64,000 nt of DNA from Biomphalaria glabrata (GCF_947242115.1 NC_074716.1:5806001-5870000); one strand, 5' to 3'. Positions 45,301 through 56,970 are shown, counted from the stretch's first letter. The notes: a model not told the origin generated them from the letters alone. Numbers and translations: made by a program.

Positions 45301-48300
45301 AAGAACCTGATTGGTACACTTGACTAAATTGCTTGTTTCCTGTTCTAAATGACACTTTGTCATACTTTAAAATCGCACTGTTGCCCGGACAGTGTCTTTT
45401 GTTTTAACCTCTCTTAGCGGAAATGATTTCCCCAAACCTCATTGTACATTGAAGAGGAATCTTGTCAACTTAGTAATGTGTACTGGACATAGATATCGAA
45501 TGTGCGTTGTTCTCAATGGACAATGATGGTTCTGCTAGATCAGTGTTTCCAAAACTTTTTTTTTTACGGAACACTTTGTCCCATTCTGAGTATTTAGCGG
45601 AACAATTCGCTTATTTTTAAAGAGATAATTCCGTTATTTTAGTAATTGCCTGGTCATGCGGTTTGCGCACTGGACTGTCGTTCGGAATTATCGATGGTCC
45701 CTGCCCGCTCCCTTTCCCCGTCGTCCTGCGGAAGGTTTGGACTAGGAAGTAAACTATCTTCAACTCTGAAGGAACATCCGAAACATGGAAAACATTTGAC
45801 AAACGTTTCGTGGAACATATATTCAGGCCTCGAGGAACACAGTTTGGGAAGCCCTGTGTTAGATTGATGACATGCGACTGACATGTTAACAGTTGTAATA
45901 ATATGTTTGAATAATGTCTGTTAACTGCTCAGTACATGACACTTGTCATTAGACGTACACAATCTTTTGTCACATGACAGTTTTGTCGGTGCATGGCACT
46001 GCTACACAATCTTTTATCACATGATTGTGGGCTCAAATGCAGGATACCAATACCCGATCCTTAGACTCAGGATTGTGGTATCACAGAATGACATCAATAC
46101 ACAAACGTCAATTACTTGATTGTGGTTATAAGATAAAATAGGAAAATGATAATATATTTTATTGGTCCAAACAAAAGGAAATTCAGATTGACTGGCATTG
46201 TCCACCTCATCCATACTGCTATAACAAATAACAAATAACAAATAACACATAACAATATAGATGCAAATACGGACAACATTTACATTCGGAACTCAAGCAC
46301 TCTGACATAAGCAACAATTTATGAACTAGATTTTTTGGTAACGGCGAATGACCTTGAAACACCCTGACCGGAAGTGGAATAAACAAAAATTATTCAAGTC
46401 TTAAACAATAGAGGAAATTAGTCTTGAAACGTGGGGTGGAGGCTGGGTGGTGTAGGGATAGTTCTGTCAAACTGGAATAACATGAGTGCAATGAATATAG
46501 TCTAAGTAATAGAACAAGTGTAAGGACGAACGTATTTACAGGTATGATGTTGTCCTTTAAAATATTCTTCAGTCATCTGATCAGGGCCGGTCTTAACCAC
46601 TGCAGCTTATGCGGTCGCAGTGGGCCCCGCGCTTTCATATGCCCCGCGCTAATTCAGGGTGTAATTATTAAATTGCAAAATATATACGAAAAACTCCTGG
46701 AAATCTCCTGAATTTATTAAAATCTCCTGAAAATTCTTTAAAATCTCCAGAAAAATAGACAAAATTGTCATTTGTGGGCGTCATTAATTGTGTGATAAAA
46801 GGAAAAAAGGCATTGTCAGCTTTCACGTAAAAATCGGGCGAATTTATACCTTAATCAGAAGTTCCAATACTTTATTTACTTTTATAGTCACTAGCATATA
46901 AATATGCCATTGGTTACAAGGCTCGTAGAGCAGAGATCGCAATTTTTAAAATAGTAAAGTCGAATTATTTTTCTTATACAAAATCGTAATTTTCACTTAT
47001 TATCCTTATTCCCACCCAGACTAGGCCCCGCGCAATCATTTTCGCATAGGGCCCCGCAATTGCTAGGACCGGCCCTGCATCTGATGTTCTGTCTTGGTAG
47101 TAGCTTGAATTTATTATACTTCCTGATCAAAAATGAAACAATCAATAATAAAGGCTTTTCCCTTCGAGTCTGGACATAGATGAGAAGTACAGTATTAAAC
47201 GCGGCTCCGATAACAATCAATAGTAGAAAACTGAACAAAAAGTTTGAGATAAAATGAACATTATTTTTCATTAAGAAACCAGAAAAAAATATTTTTTTGA
47301 ATTAAAGTGCTGAATATGAGGAAGGATATTAAATGATAGTGTACACATTGTGTTGATCAACATGTTTGCTGTAATCAAAAGGAAGTAAATAGGAGGATTA
47401 CGTTGTCTTGCCAAAAAATAAAAGACTTTTAGCCTTTTTACTGTAAACAATTACATCCTATTTTTTTTTCCTGTAAAATTGTAGCATTATTGTTTATTCT
47501 TCCAAAGTTGTAGCACCTAAAGTTATAGTATCTAAACGCTATCACATGTAAAACTATCTTATCTTATCTTATCTTATCTGTGGTGATTATGTTTGTATAT
47601 TGAATTGTAAACAGCAGTAGATAGAACCTTGGTTGGAAGATTTAAGGAATTCTATGTTTATTTATTATTAGTTACTGTTTTTCATTGGTCCATTGGTTGG
47701 GACAGAGTGACGGCGCTTAAAGTTTTGTTATTGTTGTCAGAGACCTGAGTTATGGAGCCTAGTCGTACGATATAAGTAATATAGAAGTCAGTTTTCATAA
47801 TTATGTAAATATTTACTAGTTAACATTTAATGCGTTGTCTACCACTACAGTTATCCTGATTACTTTTATTAAAGTTATATTTTGTTGTTAATTCATCTCT
47901 GGTGTCACTTTGAGTTATTGGAAGAAGTATGTTATGTGTCAAGTATAATCCAAGTAAGCAGCTCACAGACGTTAAAAAAAAAAAGATGATGATGATTACG
48001 TCCTACGCGTCATGCATTCAGTCATGCATATTAACCAATGACTTAAATTCTGCCAAGTCACTGGTTTTCCTGGCTAGCTCAGGCAACCCTTTCCATGCTC
48101 TAATAGCACTAGGGAAGAAGGAGTATTTGTACAAATTTGTCCTAGCATATGGGACGAAGATGTGCTTTTATCTTTGTGTCTTTCTGAGTATATTCTTAAA
48201 TTTTATTTTTGTATTTGAAGATTATGGTTCAGTGTTTTATGTTTAGTTGCTACTTTTAAGTCTTCTGTCCTGAAGGCTTTCTAAATTTAGTGATTTTACT

Positions 48301-51300
48301 AACGGTGTTACTCTTGTCAAATGTAAATATTCGTTTGTTATGAATCTCACTGCTCTATTTTGTGTCTGTTCCAGTTTCGTAATGTTTTCTTGAGTTGAGG
48401 GGTCCCAAATAGATGATGCATATTCTATTATTGGCCTAACCAAGGTTAAATAACATTTTAGTTTTATGTTCTTATTTGATTTATAGAAATTTTTTTTAAT
48501 AAACCCAAATTCTTTGTTTGATTTTTTGATAGCTTCATCAATATGGGGATTCCATGACAGTTTTTCATTTATTATAGCACCTAAAGTGTAACATTCAGAG
48601 TTAAATTAACTTCAGTTCTAACATCTACAATTTGTTTGATCCATATATCAACATACGAACTAATAATAACCTTATAATCATGCTACAACATAACTCCAAG
48701 AGTGTCTAAGTTTACTAATGACAAAGAAATGTTTAGAATGAATAACGCTACCATAGGTCTAAATTATCCGAAGTTTAACTACTCACACACAAATTGACAC
48801 ACACATCTCTCAGACACACATATATCTATCTACACACACAGCTAGGGCAGTTGTCACGACTCTTAATAAGAAGACTAATCTTATTATAATGTTCATAACT
48901 AAAGTTATTCCTAGAAATAATATAATTAGTTCGTCCGTGATAAAATAACGTACAATTAAATTCCTGTAAAAATAAAAATAAATTAACCGGCAAAAATTGA
49001 AATAGCAAACATATCTCGTATCTCTTAGCAAATATTATGTTTTAGCATTTGTATTTGTTTGATTCAGACTGGCTTTAAGCATATCAAGTTGAATTTTAAA
49101 CGCATCTCTTCCTTGCATGAAGCTTCCTTAGTCTCTTTTCTCAATTTCACTCGGTTACGTACCACCTGAAGTATTCCTTCCACCAAATAATGGCATTTAT
49201 ATCCAGTAAGGGGACACATATGTTTTTTGCTGTCTTCAATATTGAAATTCCTTAGATTCAGAGTAAATGTATTTCCTTATTTATAGGAAGATAAAAATTG
49301 GTGATGACTAATGACTTGTACAAGCATAAATACCACCATTACGAAAATAATTCACAAGTCTTTAAAAAAAAATACTTTCATAGTTTCCTAAAACATCTTC
49401 TGTAACCTCGTCGATGAGAAGAATAGGCAACATTGCTGATTCCTCTACAACTTTGTTTCCTTCTGTCAACCAGCAAAAACTTAAAAAAAATTAGTATATT
49501 CAGATGAATAAAATGCAGATCCCATTTCCCGTTTATTTCAATGTTCAGTATTTACACTTTTACTAGACCAGAGGTTCTCTAACTTATTTGACCCGGACAA
49601 CCCTTTTATGTAGTCAAAACTTTCCCACGGACCCATAAGTGAAAAAAGCAACATGAATGCATATACGTAACACATGTAAACAAAAAACAAACAACTATTT
49701 TATTAACGGAGCATTTATTAAGATAACATTTGTTTTATATTAAAAAAAGGAATAGATGAGGTTGATTTCATTAGTGTATTTACGCCCGGCTCATTGACCA
49801 CCAATTTTTGAGTCGGTTTCTTGTATTTGTGATGACGTTCGTACGGCACGTGATACCAATAGAAGAAGGGAAAGCAGTCAACATTTCTTAATAATTACCC
49901 ATAATGCATGATATAAATTTTGAATGTTTTTGTAACCAGAGTTTGTGGTCTCCTTTTAAACATTGGTTTTAAGTTCATTGTTTGTAGATATTTAATAAGC
50001 TGCTCGTGCATCAGTATGGATTCATCTGTGATTGGCATCTGAGTATGTAAAAGGGTTCAATATCCAGTCCGAAATATCCAAGTGAAGAATGTATTCAAAT
50101 ATTTGGTCACAGAATATTACGTAATAGTGAGTTGCTAGTTGATTACTATTGAAATTTTCCGATTGGTTAAACTGGCTTTTAGCAAAGAAGTTATTTTAAT
50201 AGTATACAAAATTCATCTCTTTTCGGACCACCTTCGTTCGTCTCGCGGACCCCACAGGGCTCCGCGAACCACAGTTTGAGAACCACTGTGCAAGACTACT
50301 GCCCATGCAGCATAACCTTGTGTTTCATCTGATAATTATATTTCGGCTGGAAACGCGTGTACTAAAAATAACTCCTGGGTTTAAAATAGACAGTTCATCT
50401 GTGTAGGAAGGTCAGGTTTAAAAAAAAAACAAACTTTAAATTTCCCAGGTAAAAAAACGATGAATGTAATGGCAATGCTATCTAGTAGCAACCAATGCAC
50501 AATGTTGCTATTTATAGTTGACAAAAGGGAAGTGAATCATACATTTCTGTCTTGTATGAATATATGTATTTTTAATTCAAGATGTCGAGGCTAAAAACAT
50601 GTCGTCTGCTAATCAAATCTTGACTCCTAAATGTAAAGTGTTAGGGTGAGAGAATCCTGACTCGAGCAGAATTGCGTTACCTGAGCGATTAAATGCAGGA
50701 CGGAAAACTTCTCCCAGATACCCCCTTCCCCCACCCCTGGTCCACAAAAGTGATTGGAACCATTGCGCACCTAGCATGCTATAACCATGAAAGTTGCACT
50801 TTATAAAAGCCAACAAAAAAGAGAATCAAATAATTAAAATTAATATAGCGATAAAAACGAATTTGATCGTTACCAGCACTATACACCTGAAAAGACTCTG
50901 GGACAAAGACTATTCCTGATTTTCACGAAAACCGATTCCTATTGCATCACTCATAGTCTCAATCTCACAAGCATTACTATTTTCCTACGACAGTAATAGG
51001 CACTGTCACCAAGTAAGAAGATTAGCGACGTGTTCAATATATCACGTGACTACGCCGAACAAGTTGCGAGCTGCATATTTTAACCAACCTGATCCGTTAT
51101 GCAATGTGGTTAACTCTTTCTCTCCGTAACTATTTTTCTCATTCCGATAGCAATATTCGTTATGCTCATTCGTATTTCACTATCCTGTTTTTGTTTGCTA
51201 TCAGAAAAATGTTTTATTTGGTATTGGTATTGGTATTTGGTATTCTAGGAGAATGCATGCTCTTTTTACACAACACAAATTAAAGTGTATAAATCCAAAA

Positions 51301-54300
51301 AATCAATTTATTTGAATGGCAGCCACATCAACGTTGGCATCGTTGATTAGGAGGGAAAGAGTTAATTTAAATTCCTTTTTTTTTCCACCATCGCGCCTGT
51401 CTTCGACATGAGCTTTCCACAAATGTCTTTCCCGAGACTTTTCTAGGGCTTCTTTTTAGAAGTTTATTTGCTGTCAGCTTTTTTCTTCCATTCCATTGAG
51501 GACGAACTGATCTTTTTATCTTATATAATACAGACGTTACTTTGAAAAAAGAAGATAATTACGTCCTACGCATTTCATGTGTTAATCTAGTCATCCATGT
51601 CAATCAATGAATTAAACTCTGGCCAGGACCATTCTCTTCTTATCTTATTTAATGCAGACGTTACTTCGAAAAAGATGATTACTCTAATGGCACCAGGGAA
51701 GAAGGAGCACTTATTTTTTTTGTTCGAATTTGTTCTAGCGTATGGGATAAGAAATGTGCCTCTATTTTTGTGATACCTGGGATAGGAACTTCTGTCCTCT
51801 AAGTTCGGCTTTGGAATACGATCATCCCAACTATGGGATAGATGTCCTACCCAAACAATAAGTAGCATCTCAACACTTCATACCGGCGTCGAGCGGAACA
51901 GTTATTTGTAAGACTCGTTGGAATAGTCACGCTGAACCAGATTCTGTGCAAATAAAAAAAAAATAAAAATCTTAAGATGTAAATTTATTACAATACTGGT
52001 ATTTAATATGACATTTTACCAGTACAAAATAAAGATATATACCAAAAAGTTATAATTGTCATCTTTGTGTCGAAACAATTAACTCTCATTTAACTCTCTT
52101 TTAACTCTCATTTAACTCTCATTTAATCTCATTTAACTCTCATTTAACTCTCTTTTAACTCTAATTTAACTCTCTTTTAACTCTCTTTTAACTCTCATTT
52201 AACTCTCTTCTCCCCATCCCCTGTCCTTGCTTAATACGGCTACACTAGACTATATACTCACTGTTTTACCCATTCTCTTTTTGTTTTTTTGCAGGAGGAA
52301 AAGCTTTTGGTGAGTACATGGCAAAATGGGAGGCTCAATTGGATGAGATCAACAAGGTAACTAGACACAGTTTTATCATGTCCTTTGATAGTGACTTGTG
52401 GTAAGGGACATAACCGTTAAAATATTTTATTTTTCTTAACTTATACAATTTTTGAATATTTCAGGAATTTTTAAATGATGAGTTTTTCAATGATGACGAG
52501 GAGCTTTCATTCAAATTACAAGAGTATAAAGGTAGGTTTAGTCAGACTACAAAGTAGGTTCATTGATTCGCTAAGTATAAAGTTAGGTTTAGTCACTCTA
52601 CAAAGTAGGTTCATTGATTCGCCAAGTATAATGGTAGGTTTAGTCAGACTACAAAGTAGGCTCATTGATTCGCAAAGTATAAAGTTAGGTTTAGTCACTC
52701 TACAAAGTAGGTTCATTGATTCGCCAAGTATAATGGTAGGTTTAGTCAGACTACAAAGTAGGCTCATTGATTCGCAAAGTATAAAGTTAGGTTTAGTCAC
52801 TCTACAAAGTAGGTTCATTGATTCGCCAAGTATAATGGTAGGTTTAGTCAGACTACAAAGTAGGCTCATTGATTCGCAAAGTATAAAGTTAGGTTTAGTC
52901 ACTCTACAAAGTAGGTTCATTGATTCGCCAAGTATAATGGTAGGTTTAGTCAGACTACAAAGTAGGCTCATTGATTCGCAAAGTATAAAGTTAGGTTTAG
53001 TCACTCTACAAAGTAGGTTCATTGATTCGCAAAGTATAATGGTAGGTTTAGTCAGACTACAAAGAAGGCTCATTGATTCACAAAGTATAAAGGTAGGTTT
53101 AGTCAGACTACAAAGTAGGTTCATTGATTCGCCAAGTATAAAGTTAGGTTTAGTCAGACTACAAAGTAGGTTCTTTGATTCGCTAAGTATAAAGTTACAT
53201 TTAGTCACTCTACAAAGTAGTTTCATTGATTCGCCTAGTATAAAGGTAGGTTTAGTCAGACTACAAAGTAGGTTCAATGATTCACCAAGTATAAAGGTAG
53301 GTTTAGTCAGACTACAAAGTAGGTTCATTGATTCGCTAAGTATAAAGTTACATTTAGTCACTCTACAAAGTAGGCTCATTGATTCGCCAAGTATAAAGGT
53401 AGGTTTAGTCAGACTACAAAGTAGGTTCAATGATTCACCAAGTATAAAGGTAAGTTTAGTCAGACTACAAAGTAGGCTCAATGATTCGCAAAGTATAAAG
53501 TTAGGTTTAGTCAGACTACAAAGTAGGTTCTTTGATTCGCTAAGTATAAAGTTACATTTAGTCACTCTACAAAGTAGGTTCATTGATTCGCCTAGTATAA
53601 AGGTAGGTTTAGTCAGACTACAAAGTAGGTTCAATGATTCACCAAGTATAAAGGTAGGTTTAGTCAGACTACAAAGTAGGTTCATTGATTCGCTAAGTAT
53701 AAAGTTACATTTAGTCACTCTACAAAGTAGGCTCATTGATTCGCCAAGTATAAAGGTAGGTTTAGTCAGACTACAAAGTAGGTTCATTGATTCGCAAAGT
53801 ATAAAGTTAGGTTTAGTCAGACTACAAAGTAGGCTCATTGATTCACAAAGTATAAATATGCCTCTTAAGTAAGCTATAACATTATCTGAAATTAGCTCTG
53901 TTTTAAAAAATTATATCTTATTTGTAATTTTTGTCTTTATTTCAGCCAAATTTATTGAATGTGACCAAGATTTATCTGGTGACTTAGGTAAGACTTTTGA
54001 AAGACTGTATTCCAATAGTTGTGTTACCTAATTGCAAAATTTATGACAAATCTGTAATAACTTTACAAATTAAATTGCAAATTTGCTATAAATTAGTAAA
54101 ACTATTTAACTAGATTTTTAATGTGTATATAGAAATATCTGTATTAATCTACAGCAGATTTGCAATTCAACGCCTAAAAATTATAATAGATTTGTTACAA
54201 ATGTGTTATTTGATATTTTTTAACTTTTAAAATTAATTATATTTATAATTACTAATTTTTAAAATTCCATATAGGATATCACAAAAGTGTCAGTTTCCTT

Positions 54301-55501
54301 TCTATTTTATTTATAGATGTTATGGATGTGAAATATCTGCTCCAGAAATTAGGTCAAGCTAAGACCCACCTGGAGGTGATAAGTATGATCAAAGAGGTCG
54401 ACTCAACACACAAAGATGCAATCAACTACAGAGACTTTGTTAGGATGATGCTGGGACCAAAATCTTCAATACTCAAAATGTTAGCATTTATTATTACCAT
54501 ATTAATTAATCGACCTTTTCAAGGCATGTCAGTGGTTTGCTCCCTTTCAATTAAAATAATTCTATAAATAACTTTCTTCATGTGCTTCAGAAGTTCAGAT
54601 ATTTGACAACATTTACTACTCTGCAACCATAAATTGGTGAAATCTAATTATTATGAAAGACATATTAGCAATCAATACTATTGACATTTCAAGAAAAGAA
54701 AAAATTGCATTAAATAATGTTGTAAGCTAGCTGGCAGTATTGGAATCTTAAAATACATATGGATGTGTGAGTCAAAGATATGTCATAGGTCATAGGTGTG
54801 TCTTAAGCTGCATCATCACAAAACTATCGTCGAGTCTAATGAAGACCAGCATCTACAGTTTTATTATTCACTGTGTGCTGACGTCTCATAGACACAATAA
54901 TGACCTAATAGACCTTGACCTTGCCTCTTTGTCCTTTTATCCATCTATCCCAGGGGCGCTTCAGTCTATGAAGGCCTGCTTCATCACATCTTTCCATTCA
55001 GACGTATCCTGAGCATATCATCTCCATGTCTGATCTATGAGCTGTTTTTTTTTCTGCTATAGTCTCCCCCCAAATAAAAACTTGTGTATATGTGTTTGTC
55101 ATTCTTCACACTCTTTCGATCAGCCGTACTGTTTTTTTTTTTTGTTTTTTTTTACAAAAAATGTCTCTTTAAGGATCTTTCATTGTTTTGTTCTGGTCTA
55201 AAACTAAAAACCCAGATTTTAATAATGGCCTTACACATACAATGCCTGACATCTAGTCTGGTCAGTTCACACGAGGTAGCCGCTGAGGACAGTCGAGTTT
55301 GACGTTAATTATCACACGCTCACTGTTAGCAACAAATATTAGTAGCAAGTATCATTAAAAAATAATTTATGTCCATTTGGTAACTCTGTAATGAAAGATT
55401 GCTCTCTGTTCCCCAGTATTCTTCTGTTTGAAGGACTCGGCAAACCAAAAGAAAAACCAAAAGGGCCTCCACCAAAACGAGATCTGGCCAGTCTGCCCTG
55501 A
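42396..55501 (+). CDS. AIF1: Allograft inflammatory factor 1 (EF-hand protein), six exons, 149 residues
   Basis: Coding exons: 42396-42426, 52295-52356, 52465-52531, 53946-53987, 54317-54479 and 55417-55501. All have GT-AG introns and the joined 450 bases are open to TGA. The protein is colinear with vertebrate AIF1: GGKAFG and LDEINK near the N-terminus, an EF-hand loop at 60-71 (DQDLSGDLDVMD) with all main ligands, KLGQAKTHLE, a degenerate second loop at 96-107 (DSTHKDAINYRD), the RMMLG segment and a Lys/Pro tail (KPKEKPKGPPPK) ending SLP. Length is near the vertebrate 147. In animals AIF1 is a cytoplasmic calcium-binding, actin-bundling protein of phagocytes; a haemocyte role is likely here. 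Intron 1 is 9.9 kb and repeat-filled. Intron 3 begins with a 51-bp array that copies the donor site. The intron 5 donor is a weak GTTAGC; reading through it would replace the tail with a short hydrophobic sequence ending at 54567. Confidence 0.95.
42710..43062. repeat. 24-bp minisatellite in AIF1 intron 1, about 14 copies
   Basis: Unit marked by GGATACAAGTCATCTGGTAA plus TTTG. The period is divisible by three, so both strands look open. It begins about 285 bp past the exon 1 donor. Confidence 0.93.
43063..43840. other. Intronic stretch of AIF1 without recognised elements
   Basis: Contains a (TG)n/G-run near 43516-43541 and an A-run near 43780 only. Confidence 0.45.
43846..44405. repeat. 22-bp minisatellite in AIF1 intron 1, about 25 copies
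   Basis: Unit marked by AAGATAAAGAGTTTGTTCGT. It is more degenerate at both edges and grades into AGATAGAG-type sequence to about 44520. Confidence 0.92.
44690..44850 (+). mobile_element. SINE-C, diverged
   Basis: GCGCTCTGGACTGTCATCTC, GGCTCCCTGCAGGACG and TTTGGACTAGGACG align with 45665-45750. Confidence 0.55.
44851..45540. other. Intronic AIF1 stretch without recognised elements
   Basis: AT-rich; nothing supported. Confidence 0.4.
45541..45856. mobile_element. hAT-type MITE, 316 bp, with a SINE inside
   Basis: The ends CAGTGTTTCCAAAACTT and CAGTTTGGGAAGCCCTG are inverted repeats. The 8-bp flanks TGCTAGAT and TGTTAGAT differ at one base. About half of the interior is the SINE-C at 45640-45790. 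Confidence 0.85.
45640..45790 (+). mobile_element. SINE-C, near full length
   Basis: CCTGGTCATGCGGTTTGCGC (A-box-like), ATCGATGGTCCC (decayed B box), CCGTCGTCCTGCGGAAGG, then ATCTTCAACTCTGAAGG. Copies lie at 27040, 36020 and 44690. Confidence 0.65.
46582..47077. mobile_element. hAT-type MITE H4, 496 bp
   Basis: The ends CAGGGCCGGTC and GACCGGCCCTG are inverted repeats. Perfect 8-bp duplication CATCTGAT at 46574-46581 and 47078-47085. GGGCCCCGCGC blocks lie near both ends. Confidence 0.95.
47086..47969. other. AIF1 intron 1 stretch; possible decayed LTR near 47580-47920
   Basis: It contains ATCTTATCTTATCTT at 47558 (LINE-J-type tail) and a 340-bp stretch with AATTATG and TATTAAAG motifs that could be a lone LTR. 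Evidence is weak. Confidence 0.25.
47970..48600 (-). mobile_element. LINE-J C-terminal remnant, longest copy
   Basis: The minus strand covers LGAIINEKLSWNPHIDEAIK, then LVRPIIEYASSIWDPSTQEN and NRAVRFITNEYLHLTRVTPL, the thumb region of a CR1/Jockey-type reverse transcriptase, then the common 3' UTR. A frameshift after LQDRRLKS breaks the reading frame. Confidence 0.85.
48601..49560. other. AIF1 intron 1 stretch without recognised elements
   Basis: CA-rich patch near 48780-48840; otherwise nothing supported. Confidence 0.4.
49569..50288. mobile_element. hAT-type MITE, 720 bp
   Basis: The ends CAGAGGTTCTCTAACTT and CAGTTTGAGAACCACTG are the classic hAT inverted repeat. Flanks TACTAGAC and TGCAAGAC match at 6 of 8. 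Confidence 0.8.
50680..50815 (+). mobile_element. SINE-B, head decayed
   Basis: CCAGATACCCCCTTCCCCCA, TGGTCCACAAAAGTGATTGG, and the tail GCACTTTATAAAAGCC. Confidence 0.55.
51110..51365. mobile_element. MITE-T, long form (256 bp)
   Basis: TTAA flanks; ends CTCTTTCTCTCC and GGAGGGAAAGAG. It contains a small local duplication (TTTGGTATTGGTATTGG). Confidence 0.88.
51515..51870 (-). mobile_element. LINE-J 3' end, partly duplicated
   Basis: ACAGACGTTACTTTGAAAAA and its second copy GCAGACGTTACTTCGAAAAA (51655) show two overlapping 3' ends in tandem. Confidence 0.7.
52080..52207. repeat. 11-bp minisatellite in AIF1 intron 1
   Basis: About 11 copies of AACTCTCATTT and AACTCTCTTTT, ending 90 bp before exon 2. 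Confidence 0.9.
52520..53860. repeat. 51-bp array that includes the AIF1 exon 3 donor, about 26 copies
   Basis: The first unit begins in exon 3: exon end AGTATAAAG and donor GTAGGTTTAG are part of the repeat unit, whose remainder is marked by CAGACTACAAAGTAGGTTCA and TTGATTCGCC. Counting units from the authentic site, units 12, 15, 16, 18, 22, 23 and 25 keep AAAG-GTAGGT, unit 19 has AAAG-GTAAGT (donor at 53450), and five units (3, 5, 7, 9, 11) have ATG-GTAGGT. Units 2-11 form 102-bp dimers; units 13-17 are copied as units 20-24 (357-bp period). Long open frames on both strands follow from the 51-bp period. Confidence 0.95.
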
Positions 55502-56380
55502 ATTCCCAGCACGAAACTTTTGTTACCAGTATTACAGTCAGACTTGGTTTGTTCAAACTATTGTATGATGATATCTGTTTACAAGTATTTGCTCAAAAAA
55601 ACAAACTCAAACATTGGAAAAGTTGACACGACTTTTCACTTACTTTTGACTATTTCATTTAGCAGCAAAATTGATCAAATATTGTTTGTAACTTTACTTA
55701 TGATATAGAAAGTAATAGATTACTTATGATATAGAAAATAACATATTACTGATGATATAGAAAATAACAGATTTTAGTTAAAACAATGAGAAACTTGTTA
55801 TTTTCAATAGAACTAATTGGGCTGCTATTTTTTTTCTATTTAGGACAACAATTTTATCATAAAAATGTTCTGTTGTATTCAGTTAAACTTTATTATAGAT
55901 GCTTAGAATTTTTAACAATTAAGAATATGTTCTAATTTAAATGACATGATATTTATTTAGCACACTTTACTGTAAGTCTATTTATTGATCTTAAAAACTA
56001 TGATACAAAATAGTCACATTGATATTTGAAAATGTCTAGTATGAATGGAATGTCATATGCATGATCTCTAACAGAAATGTAATTGTAATGAAACTGTAAT
56101 GTAATAGTAATGACTGATTGTATTGTTTCACATAATAATGAAATTAGTGTGAAAGTTTTTAGTTAATAGTAGAATATACCAATGGAACCTTTCTGCGTTT
56201 TCATTTGAATTGATGTTGAAAATGTAAATGTATAATTATAACTTTTTTCTAGTATGTACCAAATGTTATTGATTTGATCTTTAGTACTCATTAGTTTCAT
56301 GTCATACTTTTGACAATCAAAATGACTTTATTTTTTATGACTTTATTTACTGCTTGTTAAACATGTTTTGTTTTTTCTTC

Positions 56381-56386
56381 AATAAA
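56381..56386 (+). terminator. Candidate polyadenylation signal of AIF1
   Basis: AATAAA followed by AATATGTGTTTAATTTC, a T/GT-rich element, 880 bases past the stop. The 3' UTR (55502 onward) is AT-rich and free of recognised transposons. Confidence 0.5.
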
Positions 56387-56474
56387 AATATGTGTTTAAT
56401 TTCTTTCTGTTTTTTAGTCCTGTATTAGATTGTTTCTGTATAAATACAAGAGACAAGAGCTACTAAAATACCCA

Positions 56475-56590
56475 GAAAGACTCAAAGGTAAAGACACATA
56501 TGCTAGGACCGATTCGTACAAAAGCTCATGCCACTGGAGAATGAAATGGGTTGCCTGAATCAGCCAGAAAAAAAAGGAGTTAGCAGAGTT
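56475..56590 (+). mobile_element. LINE-J C-terminal fragment
   Basis: GAATGAAATGGGTTGCCTGA with flanking AGTTAGCAGAGTTGAAG; matches 9262-9330. Confidence 0.6.
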
Positions 56591-56712
56591 GAAGTTTTTT
56601 TTTGTATTATTTAATTTTCAAGCTTCCCAAACAGCTTTCTACAAATTGTTATTGTTATTTTTTTAAATTGAGAATTACAAGGTCAAAAATAGCGAATTTT
56701 AAGGGGACCAGC

Positions 56713-56970
56713 TTAACTCTTTCCCTCCGTAATTATTTTTCCACGTTTCGACAGATTTCTTCATTTCTCTCATTACTATTTCACTCCCCTGTTATGATCG
56801 AGCTTCAATAGCTTTGTTGTTTGTTATCAGAAAGCGTATTATTTTGTATAGGATTAAAGGAGAATGCATGCTCTTTTTATGTAACACAAAATAAAGTTTA
56901 TTAAATTAAACATTAATTTAATTTAACGAGGCCAAATCAACGATGAGAGAATTAGGAGAGAAAGAGTTAA
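56713..56970. mobile_element. MITE-T, long form (258 bp)
   Basis: TTAA flanks; ends CTCTTTCCCTCC and GGAGAGAAAGAG. Confidence 0.88.

Noticed and set aside
47580-47920. Possible lone LTR in AIF1 intron 1
   Set aside because: Only composition and AATAAA-like hints; no ends or duplication.
52475-53872. Open frames of 465 (plus) and 440 (minus) codons
   Set aside because: They are products of the 51-bp period in AIF1 intron 3, and the plus frame is not the exon 3 frame.
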